Below, piece after piece: positions 46,125-54,826 of a DNA stretch of 64,000 bases. The DNA is taken from assembly GCA_013002225.1 (NCBI GenBank), contig JABDKL010000115.1, positions 31,474 to 95,473 of the forward strand, written 5' to 3'. A program made the translations under genes and the position numbers. The number at the start of each line of letters is the position of its first letter. The stretch's first letter is position 1. The DNA comes from Winogradskyella sp. Lineage in GTDB: Bacteria; Bacteroidota; Bacteroidia; Flavobacteriales; Flavobacteriaceae. The notes below the pieces were generated by a model. That model worked only from the letters and a program-made list of their open reading frames with translations, ran no database searches and was not told the DNA's origin.

Positions 46125-46634
46125 TTACTCAAATAGGGCTTTTAACTCTGTAGCATCAATAGGCTTCATTTTACCAGCTAATACTAGACTCAACTGCTTG
46201 CGTCGTAAAGCAGCATCGAAGCGTTCCTTTTCTAATTTAGATTCAGGGACTAGCTCAGGCACTTTTACAGGTCTTCCTGTCTCGTCTACAGCGACAAAGG
46301 TATAGATAGCTTCATTAGCTTTAATACATTCGCCAGACTCCCTGTCTTCGATCCATACATCCATATACACTTCCATAGACGATGTAAATGCTCTTGAAAC
46401 TTTGGCCTCTATAGTAACAACGCTCCCTAGTGGTACAGACCGGTTAAAAGCAACATGATTTACGGAAGCGGTGACCACAATACGTCTAGAGTGTCTTCTT
46501 GCAGCAATGCTTGCAGCTCTATCCATACGCGCGAGTAATTCCCCACCAAATAAATTATTTATTGGATTGGTTTCACTAGGCAAAACTAAATCAGTGACTA
46601 TAGTTTTAGACTGAAAAGCTGTTCTTGATAGCAT
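46125..46634 (-). CDS. Acyl-CoA thioesterase (hotdog fold)
   Basis: A 169-residue hotdog thioesterase of the YciA/ACOT7 kind: TNPINNLFGGELLARMDRAA, with the asparagine/aspartate pair typical of the family (N and D in this stretch), and VTASVNHVAFNRSVPLG. It hydrolyses acyl-CoA in the cytoplasm; chain preference is unknown. A promoter box lies 18 nt before its start. Confidence 0.92.
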   Translation of the reverse strand: MLSRTAFQSKTIVTDLVLPSETNPINNLFGGELLARMDRAASIAARRHSRRIVVTASVNHVAFNRSVPLGSVVTIEAKVSRAFTSSMEVYMDVWIEDRESGECIKANEAIYTFVAVDETGRPVKVPELVPESKLEKERFDAALRRKQLSLVLAGKMKPIDATELKALFE

Positions 46635-46652
46635 AAATTATAAGAATTTATG

Positions 46653-46660
46653 CAAAGATA
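46653..46660 (-). promoter_or_regulatory. Probable -7 box of the thioesterase gene
   Basis: TATCTTTG on the minus strand fits TAnnTTTG and ends 18 nt before the ATG at 46634. No TTG is found 19 nt further upstream. Confidence 0.5.
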
Positions 46661-46693
46661 AGGTGCTTTAAATAAATAAAAGGAATAAAAGAA

Positions 46694-47632
46694 TTAATCT
46701 AGTTTCTTAATTAACAACCATGCATCGCTATTATGACTACGGCGTATTTTAAAAAGTTCTTGTTGAGCCTCTGCTCTGGTCTCAAAACTAGAATAAACCA
46801 CTTCATGTAATCCATAACGGTTCACGCCAATTTTACGCGCTTTAAACCCTTTATTTCTAAGTTGCTTAACTTTCTTATCAGAGTTTGCTTCTATCCTAAA
46901 TGCACCAGCAACGATATGATAATTGCCAGTTTGTTTTTCTAAATTCAGCGTCGCTGCAGGTAAGGGATTGCCTATAACAAAAGTAGCCTCTTGTACTTTG
47001 GCCTCGAGTTTTTTGTTAGCTTCCTCTTGGGCAAACTGGTTGTGGTTTTCGATCGAGTTATTATAATATTTAACAGCACCAAATCCACTAAGACCTAAAA
47101 CTATTACAGCAGCAGCTGCATATTTTAACCAATTTCTGTTAAACCGCTTTTCTGGAGTAAAAACTAGCGGAGTAGTGGCTTCAATTGTTTTAACGGTGTC
47201 TCTGTGTGCTTCTCTTGCAATGTTTCCAGAGGAAAAATGAGATAATCCAAACGCATCAGTAAGATAATTGATGTGGTTAGATGGATTGAACACAATATTT
47301 CCTTCAGAATTTAAAATCAGATTGCCAATGTTTTGAAACTCTAAGGTTTCTCCCTCAACTAAATAAGATTTAATAGACTTTACTTGCTTTGTCAATTTTT
47401 CTAAAGCGACTGTGTAAGGTATCTTTTCAATTTCAGAGATGTAATTGGCAAGTAGGCCATCGTTATTCTGTAATTGCTCATTAAAGGATAAGACCTTTTT
47501 TGGGGGATAAAATGTATGTGTAGAATCGTGCACTTTTGCTGAAACCCGATTGGTTAAGAAGGCACCGAATCCAGGTATTGTAACACAATCGTACCGATAT
47601 AAAAGATCACTGATGTAAGATTCTAATTGCAT
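46694..47632 (-). CDS. HU-like domain, membrane segment and SPOR domain protein
   Basis: A 312-residue protein in three parts. Residues 1-140 match the CCDC81-like prokaryotic HU domains (YISDLLYRYDCVTIPGFGAF at the start). A single membrane segment follows at about 170-190. The C terminus (about 233-312, GNYHIVAGAFRIEANSDKK onwards) is a SPOR domain, which binds denuded peptidoglycan in the periplasm. It might link the cytoplasmic side to sites of cell wall cleavage. It is divergent from dprA. Confidence 0.85.
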   Translation of the reverse strand: MQLESYISDLLYRYDCVTIPGFGAFLTNRVSAKVHDSTHTFYPPKKVLSFNEQLQNNDGLLANYISEIEKIPYTVALEKLTKQVKSIKSYLVEGETLEFQNIGNLILNSEGNIVFNPSNHINYLTDAFGLSHFSSGNIAREAHRDTVKTIEATTPLVFTPEKRFNRNWLKYAAAAVIVLGLSGFGAVKYYNNSIENHNQFAQEEANKKLEAKVQEATFVIGNPLPAATLNLEKQTGNYHIVAGAFRIEANSDKKVKQLRNKGFKARKIGVNRYGLHEVVYSSFETRAEAQQELFKIRRSHNSDAWLLIKKLD

Positions 47633-47639
47633 AGTGAAA

Positions 47640-47647
47640 CAAAGTTA
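47640..47647 (-). promoter_or_regulatory. Possible -7 box of the HU/SPOR gene
   Basis: TAACTTTG on the minus strand fits TAnnTTTG but ends only 7 nt before the ATG at 47632, so the transcript would have almost no leader. Either the mRNA is leaderless or the box is a chance match. Confidence 0.35.
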
Positions 47648-47739
47648 AAAATTTTTATTTCTGATGAAACTTTGTCGATATTTAGTTATTAACATCAGAA
47701 AAATTTAGTTTCTTGTATGTTTAAAATCAGCAATTTAAA

Positions 47740-48843
47740 ATGACCGAACAAGAACTTATTTATGCTTTGGCACTTCAACATGTACCAAAAATTGGTGCTA
47801 CCACGGCGAAAAAGTTAATAAATCATTGTGGTTCTGCAGAGGCTGTTTTAAAAGAAAAAAAATCGAAGCTTTTAAAAATTGATGGTATCGGAACTATTAC
47901 TATCGAAGGATTGTTTGATAAAATTCATCTTGAAGAGGCAGAAAATGAATTAAAATTCATCAAAGAAAACAATGTTATCACGCATTATTTTACAGAAGAT
48001 ACCTATCCTGAACGCTTAAAACATTGTGTAGATGGTCCAATTCTTTTATTTCAGTCCGGTAATATAAATTTAAAAGATCAGCACATTATAAGTATTGTTG
48101 GTACAAGGAAGATAACGACCAATGGCATAGCGTTTTGCGAAAAATTAGTCGAAACTTTAGCCCAATTTAATCCGGTAATTGTTTCTGGATTCGCATATGG
48201 AACGGACATTACTGCTCAAAGAGCTGCAGTAAAATATAATTTGCAAACGATAGGTTGTTTGGCTCATGGTTTAAATCAGATTTATCCGAAAGTGCACAAA
48301 AAATATGTTGCAGATATTGAGAGCTATGGTGGATTTTACACGGATTTCTGGAGTTCGGATGCCTTTGACAGAAACAATTTTTTAAAACGAAATCGTATTA
48401 TTGCCGGTTTAAGTGAGGCCACTATAGTCATTGAGTCTGCAGAGAAGGGAGGAAGTCTGGTTACAGCAGATATTGCAAATTCTTATAACAGAGAAGTTTT
48501 TGCTGTTCCAGGAAGAACTACGGATAGCCAGAGTGTTGGATGTAATAATCTAATTAAATTTCAAAAAGCACATTTACTATCTAATCCTCTGGATGTGCCA
48601 TACATTCTTAACTGGGAGCTAGAAAAAGACACCAAGCCTACAATACAAAAGCAACTATTTGTAGAGTTATTACCAGAGGAAAAAATCGTTTATAATTTTC
48701 TTAAAGATAATAACAAGGCGCTACTGGATGTAATTGCCATACAATGCCAAATGCCAACCTATAAACTTGCAGGTATTCTATTAAATATGGAATTAAAAGG
48801 CGTCGTTAGGCCTTTGCCAGGTAAATTATTTGAGGCGATCTAA
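47740..48843 (+). CDS. dprA: DNA-processing protein DprA
   Basis: DprA loads RecA on incoming single-stranded DNA in transformation. The 367-residue protein has an N-terminal SAM/HhH-like part (VPKIGATTAKKLINHCGSAE), the Rossmann-like core with SIVGTRKITTNG, VSGFAYGTDITAQRAA and KRNRIIAGLSEATIVIESAEKGGSL (in part), and a C-terminal winged-helix region from about residue 305. It overlaps trpS tail-to-tail by 4 nt. Confidence 0.95.
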   Translation: MTEQELIYALALQHVPKIGATTAKKLINHCGSAEAVLKEKKSKLLKIDGIGTITIEGLFDKIHLEEAENELKFIKENNVITHYFTEDTYPERLKHCVDGPILLFQSGNINLKDQHIISIVGTRKITTNGIAFCEKLVETLAQFNPVIVSGFAYGTDITAQRAAVKYNLQTIGCLAHGLNQIYPKVHKKYVADIESYGGFYTDFWSSDAFDRNNFLKRNRIIAGLSEATIVIESAEKGGSLVTADIANSYNREVFAVPGRTTDSQSVGCNNLIKFQKAHLLSNPLDVPYILNWELEKDTKPTIQKQLFVELLPEEKIVYNFLKDNNKALLDVIAIQCQMPTYKLAGILLNMELKGVVRPLPGKLFEAI

Positions 48844-49811
48844 TAACCAACTTTTTCTCTTACGCGTTTCAGAACCTTGTCAGCTATCATTTTTGCCTTA
48901 GTCGCACCTTTGGCCAGAGCAGCATCCACTTCGTTTAGATTATTCATGTAGTAGTTGTAGCGTTCTCTCGGCTCTGTAAATCGTTCTAAAGTAAGCTCAT
49001 ATAATGCTTGTTTAGCATGACCATAACCGTAGCCACCACTTTCATAGTTAACTTTCATTGTAGAAATCTGTTCTTCTGTGGCTAACAAACTATAAATCGC
49101 AAAACAATTACAAGTATTCCAATCTTTAGGATCTTCTAGTGGAGTACTATCGGTTTGTATGGACATTATTTGTTTACGCAGTTTTTTTTCTGGGAGAAAA
49201 ATGTCGATGATATTACCTTTACTTTTACTCATTTTAGTGCCATCCGTACCAGGAATAAGCATGGTATCTGATTGGATATCTGCTTTTGGCAGTACAAACG
49301 TTTCACCACCCATTTTGGCATGAAAACGTGCGGCAACATCCCGAGTCATCTCAATATGTTGTTCCTGGTCTTTCCCCACGGGAATGATCTCGGCATCATA
49401 CAGCAAAATGTCAGCAGCCATGAGCATTGGATACGTAAATAATCCACCGTTTACATCATCTAGTCTATCTGCCTTGTCCTTAAAACTGTGGGCTAATTCT
49501 AATCTCTTAAACGGAAAAAAACAGTTTAGGTACCACGCTAGTTCAGTGACCTGTGGCACATCACTTTGTCTGTAGAACACAGATTTCTCAATATCCAGAC
49601 CAAATGCTAACCAGGTTGCTGCTGTAGAGTAAGTGTTATTACGCAGTGTTTCTGCATCTTTTATTTGAGTTAAAGAGTGTAGGTCTGCTATGAATAAAAA
49701 AGAATCGTTAGATGCGTTTTCTGCCTGATCTATTGCAGGTAATATTGCACCTAGGATATTACCTAGATGAGGTGTTCCTGTACTTTGTATGCCCGTGAGT
49801 ATTCTTGCCAT
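48840..49811 (-). CDS. trpS: Tryptophan--tRNA ligase
   Basis: A class I tRNA synthetase of 323 residues. The HIGH-like motif is in GTPHLGNILG and the KMSKS motif in TKMSKSKGNIID. I choose the ATG at 49811 (MARILTGIQSTG), which follows an AGGGAAGTGG stretch that can serve for ribosome binding; an ATG at 49841 would add ten residues not seen in relatives. It overlaps the dprA end by 4 nt. Confidence 0.97.
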   Translation of the reverse strand: MARILTGIQSTGTPHLGNILGAILPAIDQAENASNDSFLFIADLHSLTQIKDAETLRNNTYSTAATWLAFGLDIEKSVFYRQSDVPQVTELAWYLNCFFPFKRLELAHSFKDKADRLDDVNGGLFTYPMLMAADILLYDAEIIPVGKDQEQHIEMTRDVAARFHAKMGGETFVLPKADIQSDTMLIPGTDGTKMSKSKGNIIDIFLPEKKLRKQIMSIQTDSTPLEDPKDWNTCNCFAIYSLLATEEQISTMKVNYESGGYGYGHAKQALYELTLERFTEPRERYNYYMNNLNEVDAALAKGATKAKMIADKVLKRVREKVGY

Positions 49812-49869
49812 GTCCACTTCCCTGGAAATAGGGAAAATCATTAAATTAAACTTAATTTTAAAAGTGAAA

Positions 49870-49877
49870 CAAAGATA
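49870..49877 (-). promoter_or_regulatory. Probable -7 box of trpS
   Basis: TATCTTTG on the minus strand fits TAnnTTTG, 58 nt before the trpS ATG at 49811. The leader of about 50 nt contains the alternative ATG at 49841. Confidence 0.5.
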
Positions 49878-49932
49878 AATTTTTGAAATAACTAATAGAA
49901 GCTATTTGAATTAAATACTTAGATTTGATGCC

Positions 49933-50685
49933 ATGGCAATTTTTAAGTATCCCTTTTGGATTTTTTACCGAATTTGGTTTTATGTATTGGTTGCAATACC
50001 CATTATAATTTTATTTCCGTTTTTATTGGTCTCGATCTCACGGGAGAAATGGTATCCTTATTTTCTTAATATCGCTCGGATATGGGCTAAATTCATTTTA
50101 TTAGGAATGGGTTTTAACTATAAAGTAATAAAAGAAGAAATACCCAAACCAAAGGCCAGCTACATGTTTGTTGCCAACCATACCTCTATGGTAGATATTA
50201 TGTTAATGTTGGTTACCGTACAAAATCCATTCGTATTTGTTGGTAAAAAAGAATTGGCAAAAATTCCTTTATTTGGTTTCTTCTATAAGCGTACATGCAT
50301 ATTGGTAGACAGAAGCAGTGCTAAAAGTAGACAAGCTGTTTTTCTAAGAGCCCAAAAACGACTTAAGCAAGGATTAAGTATTTGTATCTTTCCTGAAGGC
50401 GGTGTGCCTGATGAACATATTATTCTAGATCGTTTTAAAGATGGCGCCTTTAGATTAGCTATTAACCATCAAATACCAATTGTTCCGATAACGTTTTATG
50501 ATAATAAAAGACGATTTTCATTTACATTCTATAGCGGTGGGCCAGGTAAAATGAGAGCCAGAATACATAAATTTTTATCAACTGAAGGATTGACTTCTAA
50601 AGATACCAAAGCACTAAGTGATAAAACAAGAACTATTATTTTAAATGAACTTAGTCATGTATCAAAAACAGAAAAGCCACTCTAA
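49933..50685 (+). CDS. 1-acyl-sn-glycerol-3-phosphate acyltransferase (PlsC family)
   Basis: A 250-residue membrane acyltransferase. After two N-terminal hydrophobic segments (residues about 8-34) it has the catalytic NHTSMVD (HX4D) and the glycerophosphate-binding FPEGG, with VPITF further on. It should add the second acyl chain of phospholipids. A TAGATTTG at 49920-49927 resembles a -7 box but would give a leaderless mRNA. Confidence 0.92.
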   Translation: MAIFKYPFWIFYRIWFYVLVAIPIIILFPFLLVSISREKWYPYFLNIARIWAKFILLGMGFNYKVIKEEIPKPKASYMFVANHTSMVDIMLMLVTVQNPFVFVGKKELAKIPLFGFFYKRTCILVDRSSAKSRQAVFLRAQKRLKQGLSICIFPEGGVPDEHIILDRFKDGAFRLAINHQIPIVPITFYDNKRRFSFTFYSGGPGKMRARIHKFLSTEGLTSKDTKALSDKTRTIILNELSHVSKTEKPL

Positions 50686-50700
50686 CCAAGAGTAGCTTTT
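50672..50700 (+). terminator. Probable terminator of the acyltransferase gene
   Basis: The stem AAAAGC-C-ACTCT with AGAGT-A-GCTTTT has one mismatch and a five-base loop. It overlaps the stop codon (50683-50685). The T run is only four bases. Confidence 0.5.
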
Positions 50701-50760
50701 GTCATCATTGCATTCATCATTGCTTTTGTTTGCTTGCAATAACCTAAAACAAGTTTTTAC

Positions 50761-52314
50761 CTAAAACTTAAAACTTAATCCTGTATATACACCAATAAAA
50801 TAAGGCTTATAATTTCCAGACGTATTATTGAATGTATTTAGCTGATACTTAAATGTTGGCTCAAGATTCAAATTCCATTGTTTTGAAAGATTATAATCAA
50901 AACCTAAGCCAAAATTAGCACTGAAACTAGTACTGTTAATGTTATTTGCTTTACCGATTAAGGTCGAATTGCCCTCAATGTCTGCATAAATTTCGTTATT
51001 ATTTAAAAAGAAAGTACTAAAACCACCTATGACGTTAATACCAAATTTTTGATCCAATAAACTATATTCTAATTCTAAGGGCACTTCAATAAATCCAAAG
51101 CGTTGATCTACGTTACCAGCTTCTTTGGTGATAAACAATTCTGGTACAGTAGCACTGTTTAGCATTTTAGAACTCATGAGAGAAACAGATTGTACACCAT
51201 TATTAAAAGTGATATTACTAAACTGTGCATCGATACCTCTAAGCGCAGTCTCTGCACCTGAAAAAGCAAAAACATCGGTAGTTCTCTGGTTAAGATCAAC
51301 GCGATTAACACCTGCACGTACTTTTAGTTTATCAGAAATTGCATACGTTCCAGCTATACCGTAGCTCATACTTATGTCACTACTTTTATTATTCTCATTA
51401 AATTGTCTGTCTATTGAAGACCCTTGACCCATAGAACTAAAATAAACAGGCGCAACATTTGGTGCAACGCTCCACCTGCTTTGGTTTTCTTCTTCTTTTT
51501 CAATTAATGGGTTATCAGTATTCTGCGCAATAGCATCCTCTATAGATTGCTTTTTTGACGATTCAATAAGTTCAGATGCATCATTAGATTTATCATTACC
51601 ACTAGATTCTGAATTATTGTTTGAGTCCGTACGGTTTTCAGACGTATTATCATCTTGTTCATTTATGGCTACAGCAGATCTCTTATTGTCTAAAGTTTTT
51701 TCTATTTCAGACTTTATCTCAGATTCATTGGCGAGATTTGAAGTTTCAGAATTCTTTATCGCCTGTTTATCTTTATCTATAGTTGCCGCAACATTAGTAT
51801 TATTATTTTTAATTACGGGATTGTTAAAAATTTGCTGCGTTTGAGTTTCAGTAGCCTCATCACCTTTATTTGGAGTATTAGCTAAGTCATTTGTTTGCGT
51901 TTTGTTTGGTGCAAATAATTGTTTAGAAATTGTTTTCTCCTTAACAGAACTTGTCTCTTCCTCCACATTTCCGTCCTGTTCAGAGTCTACCATTCGAATA
52001 GTTTCATTACCTTCTTTGTCTTTTGGCAATTTTTTGGATTCGTCAATAGTCTTGTTTGATGTATTGATGTCGGTATTTACAATTGGTAGATCTATAGCAT
52101 CATTAGGCGAGAAAACAGAAACACCTACAGTTAGTAGTAACGCAATAACTGCAGCGACACCTCCAATTTGCCACCATAACGCGATAACTCTACGTTTTTT
52201 CTTAGTATTGGGCAGACTCTCACTAATACGATCCCAAACGGCATCATTCGGTGCGACTTCAAAGTCTTTAAACTTTTCTTGAAAAAGTCTGTCTATGTTT
52301 TTTTTGGTTTCCAT
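50761..52314 (-). CDS. Membrane-anchored protein with C-terminal beta-barrel, putative anti-sigma partner
   Basis: A 517-residue protein. The N terminus (KKNIDRLFQEKFKDFEVAPN, then AVWDRISESLP) resembles the cytoplasmic part of Bacteroidota anti-sigma or barrel hybrid proteins. A single membrane segment lies at about 46-66. Then comes a low-complexity stretch rich in N, S, E and D to about 290, and a C-terminal part with alternating strands ending in YFIGVYTGLSFKF, typical of outer membrane barrels with a final aromatic residue. It is encoded 2 nt after the ECF sigma gene, so a regulatory link is likely, but not proven. Confidence 0.7.
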   Translation of the reverse strand: METKKNIDRLFQEKFKDFEVAPNDAVWDRISESLPNTKKKRRVIALWWQIGGVAAVIALLLTVGVSVFSPNDAIDLPIVNTDINTSNKTIDESKKLPKDKEGNETIRMVDSEQDGNVEEETSSVKEKTISKQLFAPNKTQTNDLANTPNKGDEATETQTQQIFNNPVIKNNNTNVAATIDKDKQAIKNSETSNLANESEIKSEIEKTLDNKRSAVAINEQDDNTSENRTDSNNNSESSGNDKSNDASELIESSKKQSIEDAIAQNTDNPLIEKEEENQSRWSVAPNVAPVYFSSMGQGSSIDRQFNENNKSSDISMSYGIAGTYAISDKLKVRAGVNRVDLNQRTTDVFAFSGAETALRGIDAQFSNITFNNGVQSVSLMSSKMLNSATVPELFITKEAGNVDQRFGFIEVPLELEYSLLDQKFGINVIGGFSTFFLNNNEIYADIEGNSTLIGKANNINSTSFSANFGLGFDYNLSKQWNLNLEPTFKYQLNTFNNTSGNYKPYFIGVYTGLSFKF

Positions 52315-52316
52315 TA

Positions 52317-52862
52317 TTATATTGATTGCGAATTCACATTCGACTTGTGCGCTTCAATCTTACTTTTTAAAATAACTCTGGCTCTCGCTAAGTTAGATTT
52401 TGATGTTCCTGTTGATATATTTATTAACTCACCTATCTCCACGTGAGAATAACCATCTAATACATATAGGTTAAAAACTAAGCGATATCGATCTGGTAGT
52501 TCCTGTATAATACTGAGTAAAAAATCTAGACTTAAACTTTCGTCTTCAATATTTACCGTTACATCTTCAATATTGCCTTCATTAATAATGTCATACACTC
52601 CAGGGTCGTTTCTGTACCTCTGCAGAGATGTATTAATTACAATACGCTTTAACCAACCTTCAAAAGAACCTTTATTATTATACTGATCAATTTTGCTAAA
52701 TATTACTAAAAATGCGTCATGCAAATTGTCCTCTGCCTGGGCATAGTTTTTAGAATACTTAAGACAAAGCGAAAATAATTTACTTGCATATTGCCTGTAT
52801 AACTGGCTTTGAGCTTGAGCATCTTGTTTTATACAATTTTTAATGAGTTGTTCTAAACTCAC
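52317..52862 (-). CDS. ECF-type RNA polymerase sigma factor
   Basis: A 181-residue sigma factor. Region 2 contains EDNLHDAFLVIFSKI and GSFEGWLKRIVINTS; region 4 contains LPDRYRLVFNLYVLDGYSH, VEIGELINISTGTSKSNLAR and a recognition helix. It binds core RNA polymerase and an unknown promoter class. A lipoprotein gene precedes it by 29 nt and the barrel protein follows by 2 nt. Confidence 0.93.
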   Translation of the reverse strand: MSLEQLIKNCIKQDAQAQSQLYRQYASKLFSLCLKYSKNYAQAEDNLHDAFLVIFSKIDQYNNKGSFEGWLKRIVINTSLQRYRNDPGVYDIINEGNIEDVTVNIEDESLSLDFLLSIIQELPDRYRLVFNLYVLDGYSHVEIGELINISTGTSKSNLARARVILKSKIEAHKSNVNSQSI

Positions 52863-52891
52863 ATTAGATCTATAATTAATTAATACTTAGT

Positions 52892-53332
52892 TTAATTTCT
52901 ATCGCTTGAGGCATTTCTTTCACTTACAACCGGCACTTCTACCAAATGATACTGATCTACACCTTGTTCATCTTCGCCTTGATAAAACTTAAATAGGTAA
53001 GTTTCTGAGCCTACAACTAAAAAATCAAAACTTACGGTAACTGTTTCTATTTGTTGAGCACAGTTAAGATTGAGATAGACTGTATTTACTATCGCAATGG
53101 TTCTTTCGTGGCCGTTTATTTCATATATAAAGTCGTTAAACTCGTAGCAAGATGATGGTTTGGTATAGGTCATGAATATTTCGTAAGTTTCTCCTTGCAC
53201 AAATTGGTCAGGAACCTCTACACTGTCAATAGGTAAAACCTCCAAAGTAAAATTTGCGACAGGTTCACTATCTATACTACACGAAGTAAGAATAGAAGTA
53301 AAAAAAACCAGTAATAGTACTAACTTTTTCAT
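52892..53332 (-). CDS. Lipoprotein of unknown function upstream of the ECF sigma gene
   Basis: A 146-residue protein starting at the ATG at 53332, with a lipobox ILTSC (C18); an extended frame from 53395 would put 21 residues before the signal. The mature part is acidic and beta-rich (NFTLEVLPIDSVEVPDQFV) with two cysteines (SSCYEF and LNC) that may form a disulfide. No family is recognised. It probably shares a transcript with the sigma factor. Confidence 0.75.
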   Translation of the reverse strand: MKKLVLLLVFFTSILTSCSIDSEPVANFTLEVLPIDSVEVPDQFVQGETYEIFMTYTKPSSCYEFNDFIYEINGHERTIAIVNTVYLNLNCAQQIETVTVSFDFLVVGSETYLFKFYQGEDEQGVDQYHLVEVPVVSERNASSDRN

Positions 53333-53397
53333 GAATTCATTGATTAGTTTCGCTCTGTAGATGCAAAAAAACCAAAAGGGTTGCGTCAAAAACAAAA

Positions 53398-53425
53398 AAA
53401 ATCCTGATTTTTTTTATCAGGATTT
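53398..53425 (-). terminator. Terminator of recA
   Basis: A 10-bp perfect stem (AAATCCTGAT and ATCAGGATTT) with a loop of seven A on the minus strand is followed there by a run of T. It lies 9 nt after the recA stop. Confidence 0.85.
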
Positions 53426-53433
53426 AATTGTTG

Positions 53434-54438
53434 CTATTTTGCTTCGTTTATAATTGCTCTTACTTTTTCTTCCAGTTCATCCATTAAATCCGGATTATCT
53501 TTTATTAGAAGTTTTACTGCATCTCTACCTTGGCCTAATTTTGTGTCTTCGTAACTAAACCAGGAGCCACTTTTCTTAACAATATCATGAGCAACGGCTA
53601 AATCTAAAACTTCACCCACTTTAGATACTCCAGTACCATACATGATGTCAAATTCTGCAAGTCTAAATGGAGGTGCCACTTTATTCTTTACAACCTTTAC
53701 GCGCGTTTTGTTACCCATTACATTACCGTCTGTATTCTTAATTTGGGTTGAACGACGAATATCTAACCGAACTGATGCATAAAACTTTAGTGCGTTTCCA
53801 CCAGTGGTAGTTTCAGGATTCCCAAACATAACACCAATTTTTTCACGTAATTGATTAATAAAAATTACAGTACAGTTAGTTTTACTGATTGAAGCCGTTA
53901 ACTTTCTTAAAGCTTGAGACATTAAACGCGCATGAAGTCCCATTTTAGAATCTCCCATTTCGCCTTCAATTTCACTTTTAGGGGTTAATGCAGCAACGGA
54001 ATCAATTACCACAATATCTATCGCGCCAGATCTAATAAGGTTATCTGCAATTTCTAAAGCCTGCTCACCATTATCGGGTTGAGAAATAATTAAATTATCA
54101 ATATCGACACCTAAGTTTTCAGCATAAAAACGATCAAAAGCATGCTCTGCATCAATAAAAGCAGCAATGCCACCAGCTTTTTGAGTTTCTGCAATAGCAT
54201 GTAGCGTTAAGGTCGTCTTACCAGAAGACTCAGGGCCGTATATTTCAATGACTCTTCCTCTTGGGTATCCACCAACACCTAATGCGATATCTAAACCTAA
54301 TGATCCAGAAGAGATGGCATCTACATCCACAATGGCTTGGTCACTCATTTTCATAACCGTCCCTTTGCCGTATGCTTTATCTAATTTATCTAAGGTTAAT
54401 TTTAAAGCCTTTAATTTTGCGTCTTTTTCACTACTCAT
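53434..54438 (-). CDS. recA: Recombinase A
   Basis: RecA drives homologous recombination and triggers LexA-type cleavage. The 334-residue protein has Walker A GPESSGKT at residues 68-75, Walker B-like [12 protein letters not shown], and the L2 region [21 protein letters not shown]. The promoter at 54468-54497 gives a leader of about 25 nt. No LexA-like box is obvious near it. Confidence 0.98.
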   Translation of the reverse strand: MSSEKDAKLKALKLTLDKLDKAYGKGTVMKMSDQAIVDVDAISSGSLGLDIALGVGGYPRGRVIEIYGPESSGKTTLTLHAIAETQKAGGIAAFIDAEHAFDRFYAENLGVDIDNLIISQPDNGEQALEIADNLIRSGAIDIVVIDSVAALTPKSEIEGEMGDSKMGLHARLMSQALRKLTASISKTNCTVIFINQLREKIGVMFGNPETTTGGNALKFYASVRLDIRRSTQIKNTDGNVMGNKTRVKVVKNKVAPPFRLAEFDIMYGTGVSKVGEVLDLAVAHDIVKKSGSWFSYEDTKLGQGRDAVKLLIKDNPDLMDELEEKVRAIINEAK

Positions 54439-54467
54439 CTCTTGTGTTTTTCATTTTTTAATGTCAC

Positions 54468-54497
54468 CAAAAATACCACTTATTTTACTTTTTTCAA
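54468..54497 (-). promoter_or_regulatory. Promoter of recA
   Basis: On the minus strand TTG (54497-54495), then exactly 19 nt, then TATTTTTG (54475-54468). The ATG at 54438 is 29 nt further on. This is an ideal Bacteroidota promoter. Confidence 0.8.
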
Positions 54498-54697
54498 TTT
54501 TATCACGCAACCATTTTACACTTTTTGCATCTATTAAATGTAAAAGGAATCAATTGCTATGAACCCCTTTTTAAAGACTGAATAAGTTTTTCAATTAGTT
54601 AGTAATCTAAGGGAAGTGAGTCATTTGGTTACAGGATGGCTTATAAACTTTAGTAACAATCTAACATTTTAATTAATTTTAAGTTTGTTAAATAAAG

Positions 54698-54727
54698 AGC
54701 ACTTTAATTTTATTAAGGTGCTTTTTT
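54698..54727 (+). terminator. Orphan terminator-like hairpin upstream of trhO
   Basis: An 11-bp stem with one G-T pair (AGCACTTTAAT and ATTAAGGTGCT), a three-base loop and six T. There is no plus-strand gene upstream, since recA runs away from it. A promoter-like TAAGTTTG lies just before it at 54680-54687. Confidence 0.65.
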
Positions 54728-54748
54728 ATGTTAAACCACTAAAATCTA

Positions 54749-54756
54749 TACCTTTG
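54749..54756 (+). promoter_or_regulatory. Probable -7 box of trhO
   Basis: TACCTTTG fits TAnnTTTG, 70 nt before the trhO ATG at 54827. No -33 TTG is at 19 nt. Confidence 0.45.
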
Positions 54757-54826
54757 CAGCTGCTACAAAAAAGCCTGTGCTTGATGTAGCTTTACAATAA
54801 TCTTTAATCTTAAAAATTAGTATAGC

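Larger units (their letters stand above)
54439..54826. other. Gap between recA and trhO, 388 nt
   Basis: No coding region is seen here. It holds the recA promoter, a TAAGTTTG box at 54680-54687, a terminator-like hairpin at 54698-54727 and the trhO box at 54749-54756. I see no tRNA or known riboswitch. Confidence 0.7.

Noticed and set aside
49920-49927. TAGATTTG as promoter of the acyltransferase gene
   Set aside because: It would start transcription at or after the ATG, and there is no -33 TTG; kept only as a remark.
51902-52282. Plus-strand frame of 126 codons opposite the barrel protein gene
   Set aside because: The reverse complement of a low-complexity N/S/E-rich region gives long serine- and leucine-rich frames by chance.
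54439-54826. tRNA or riboswitch in the largest non-coding gap
   Set aside because: No cloverleaf, CCA end or conserved aptamer core is visible by eye.
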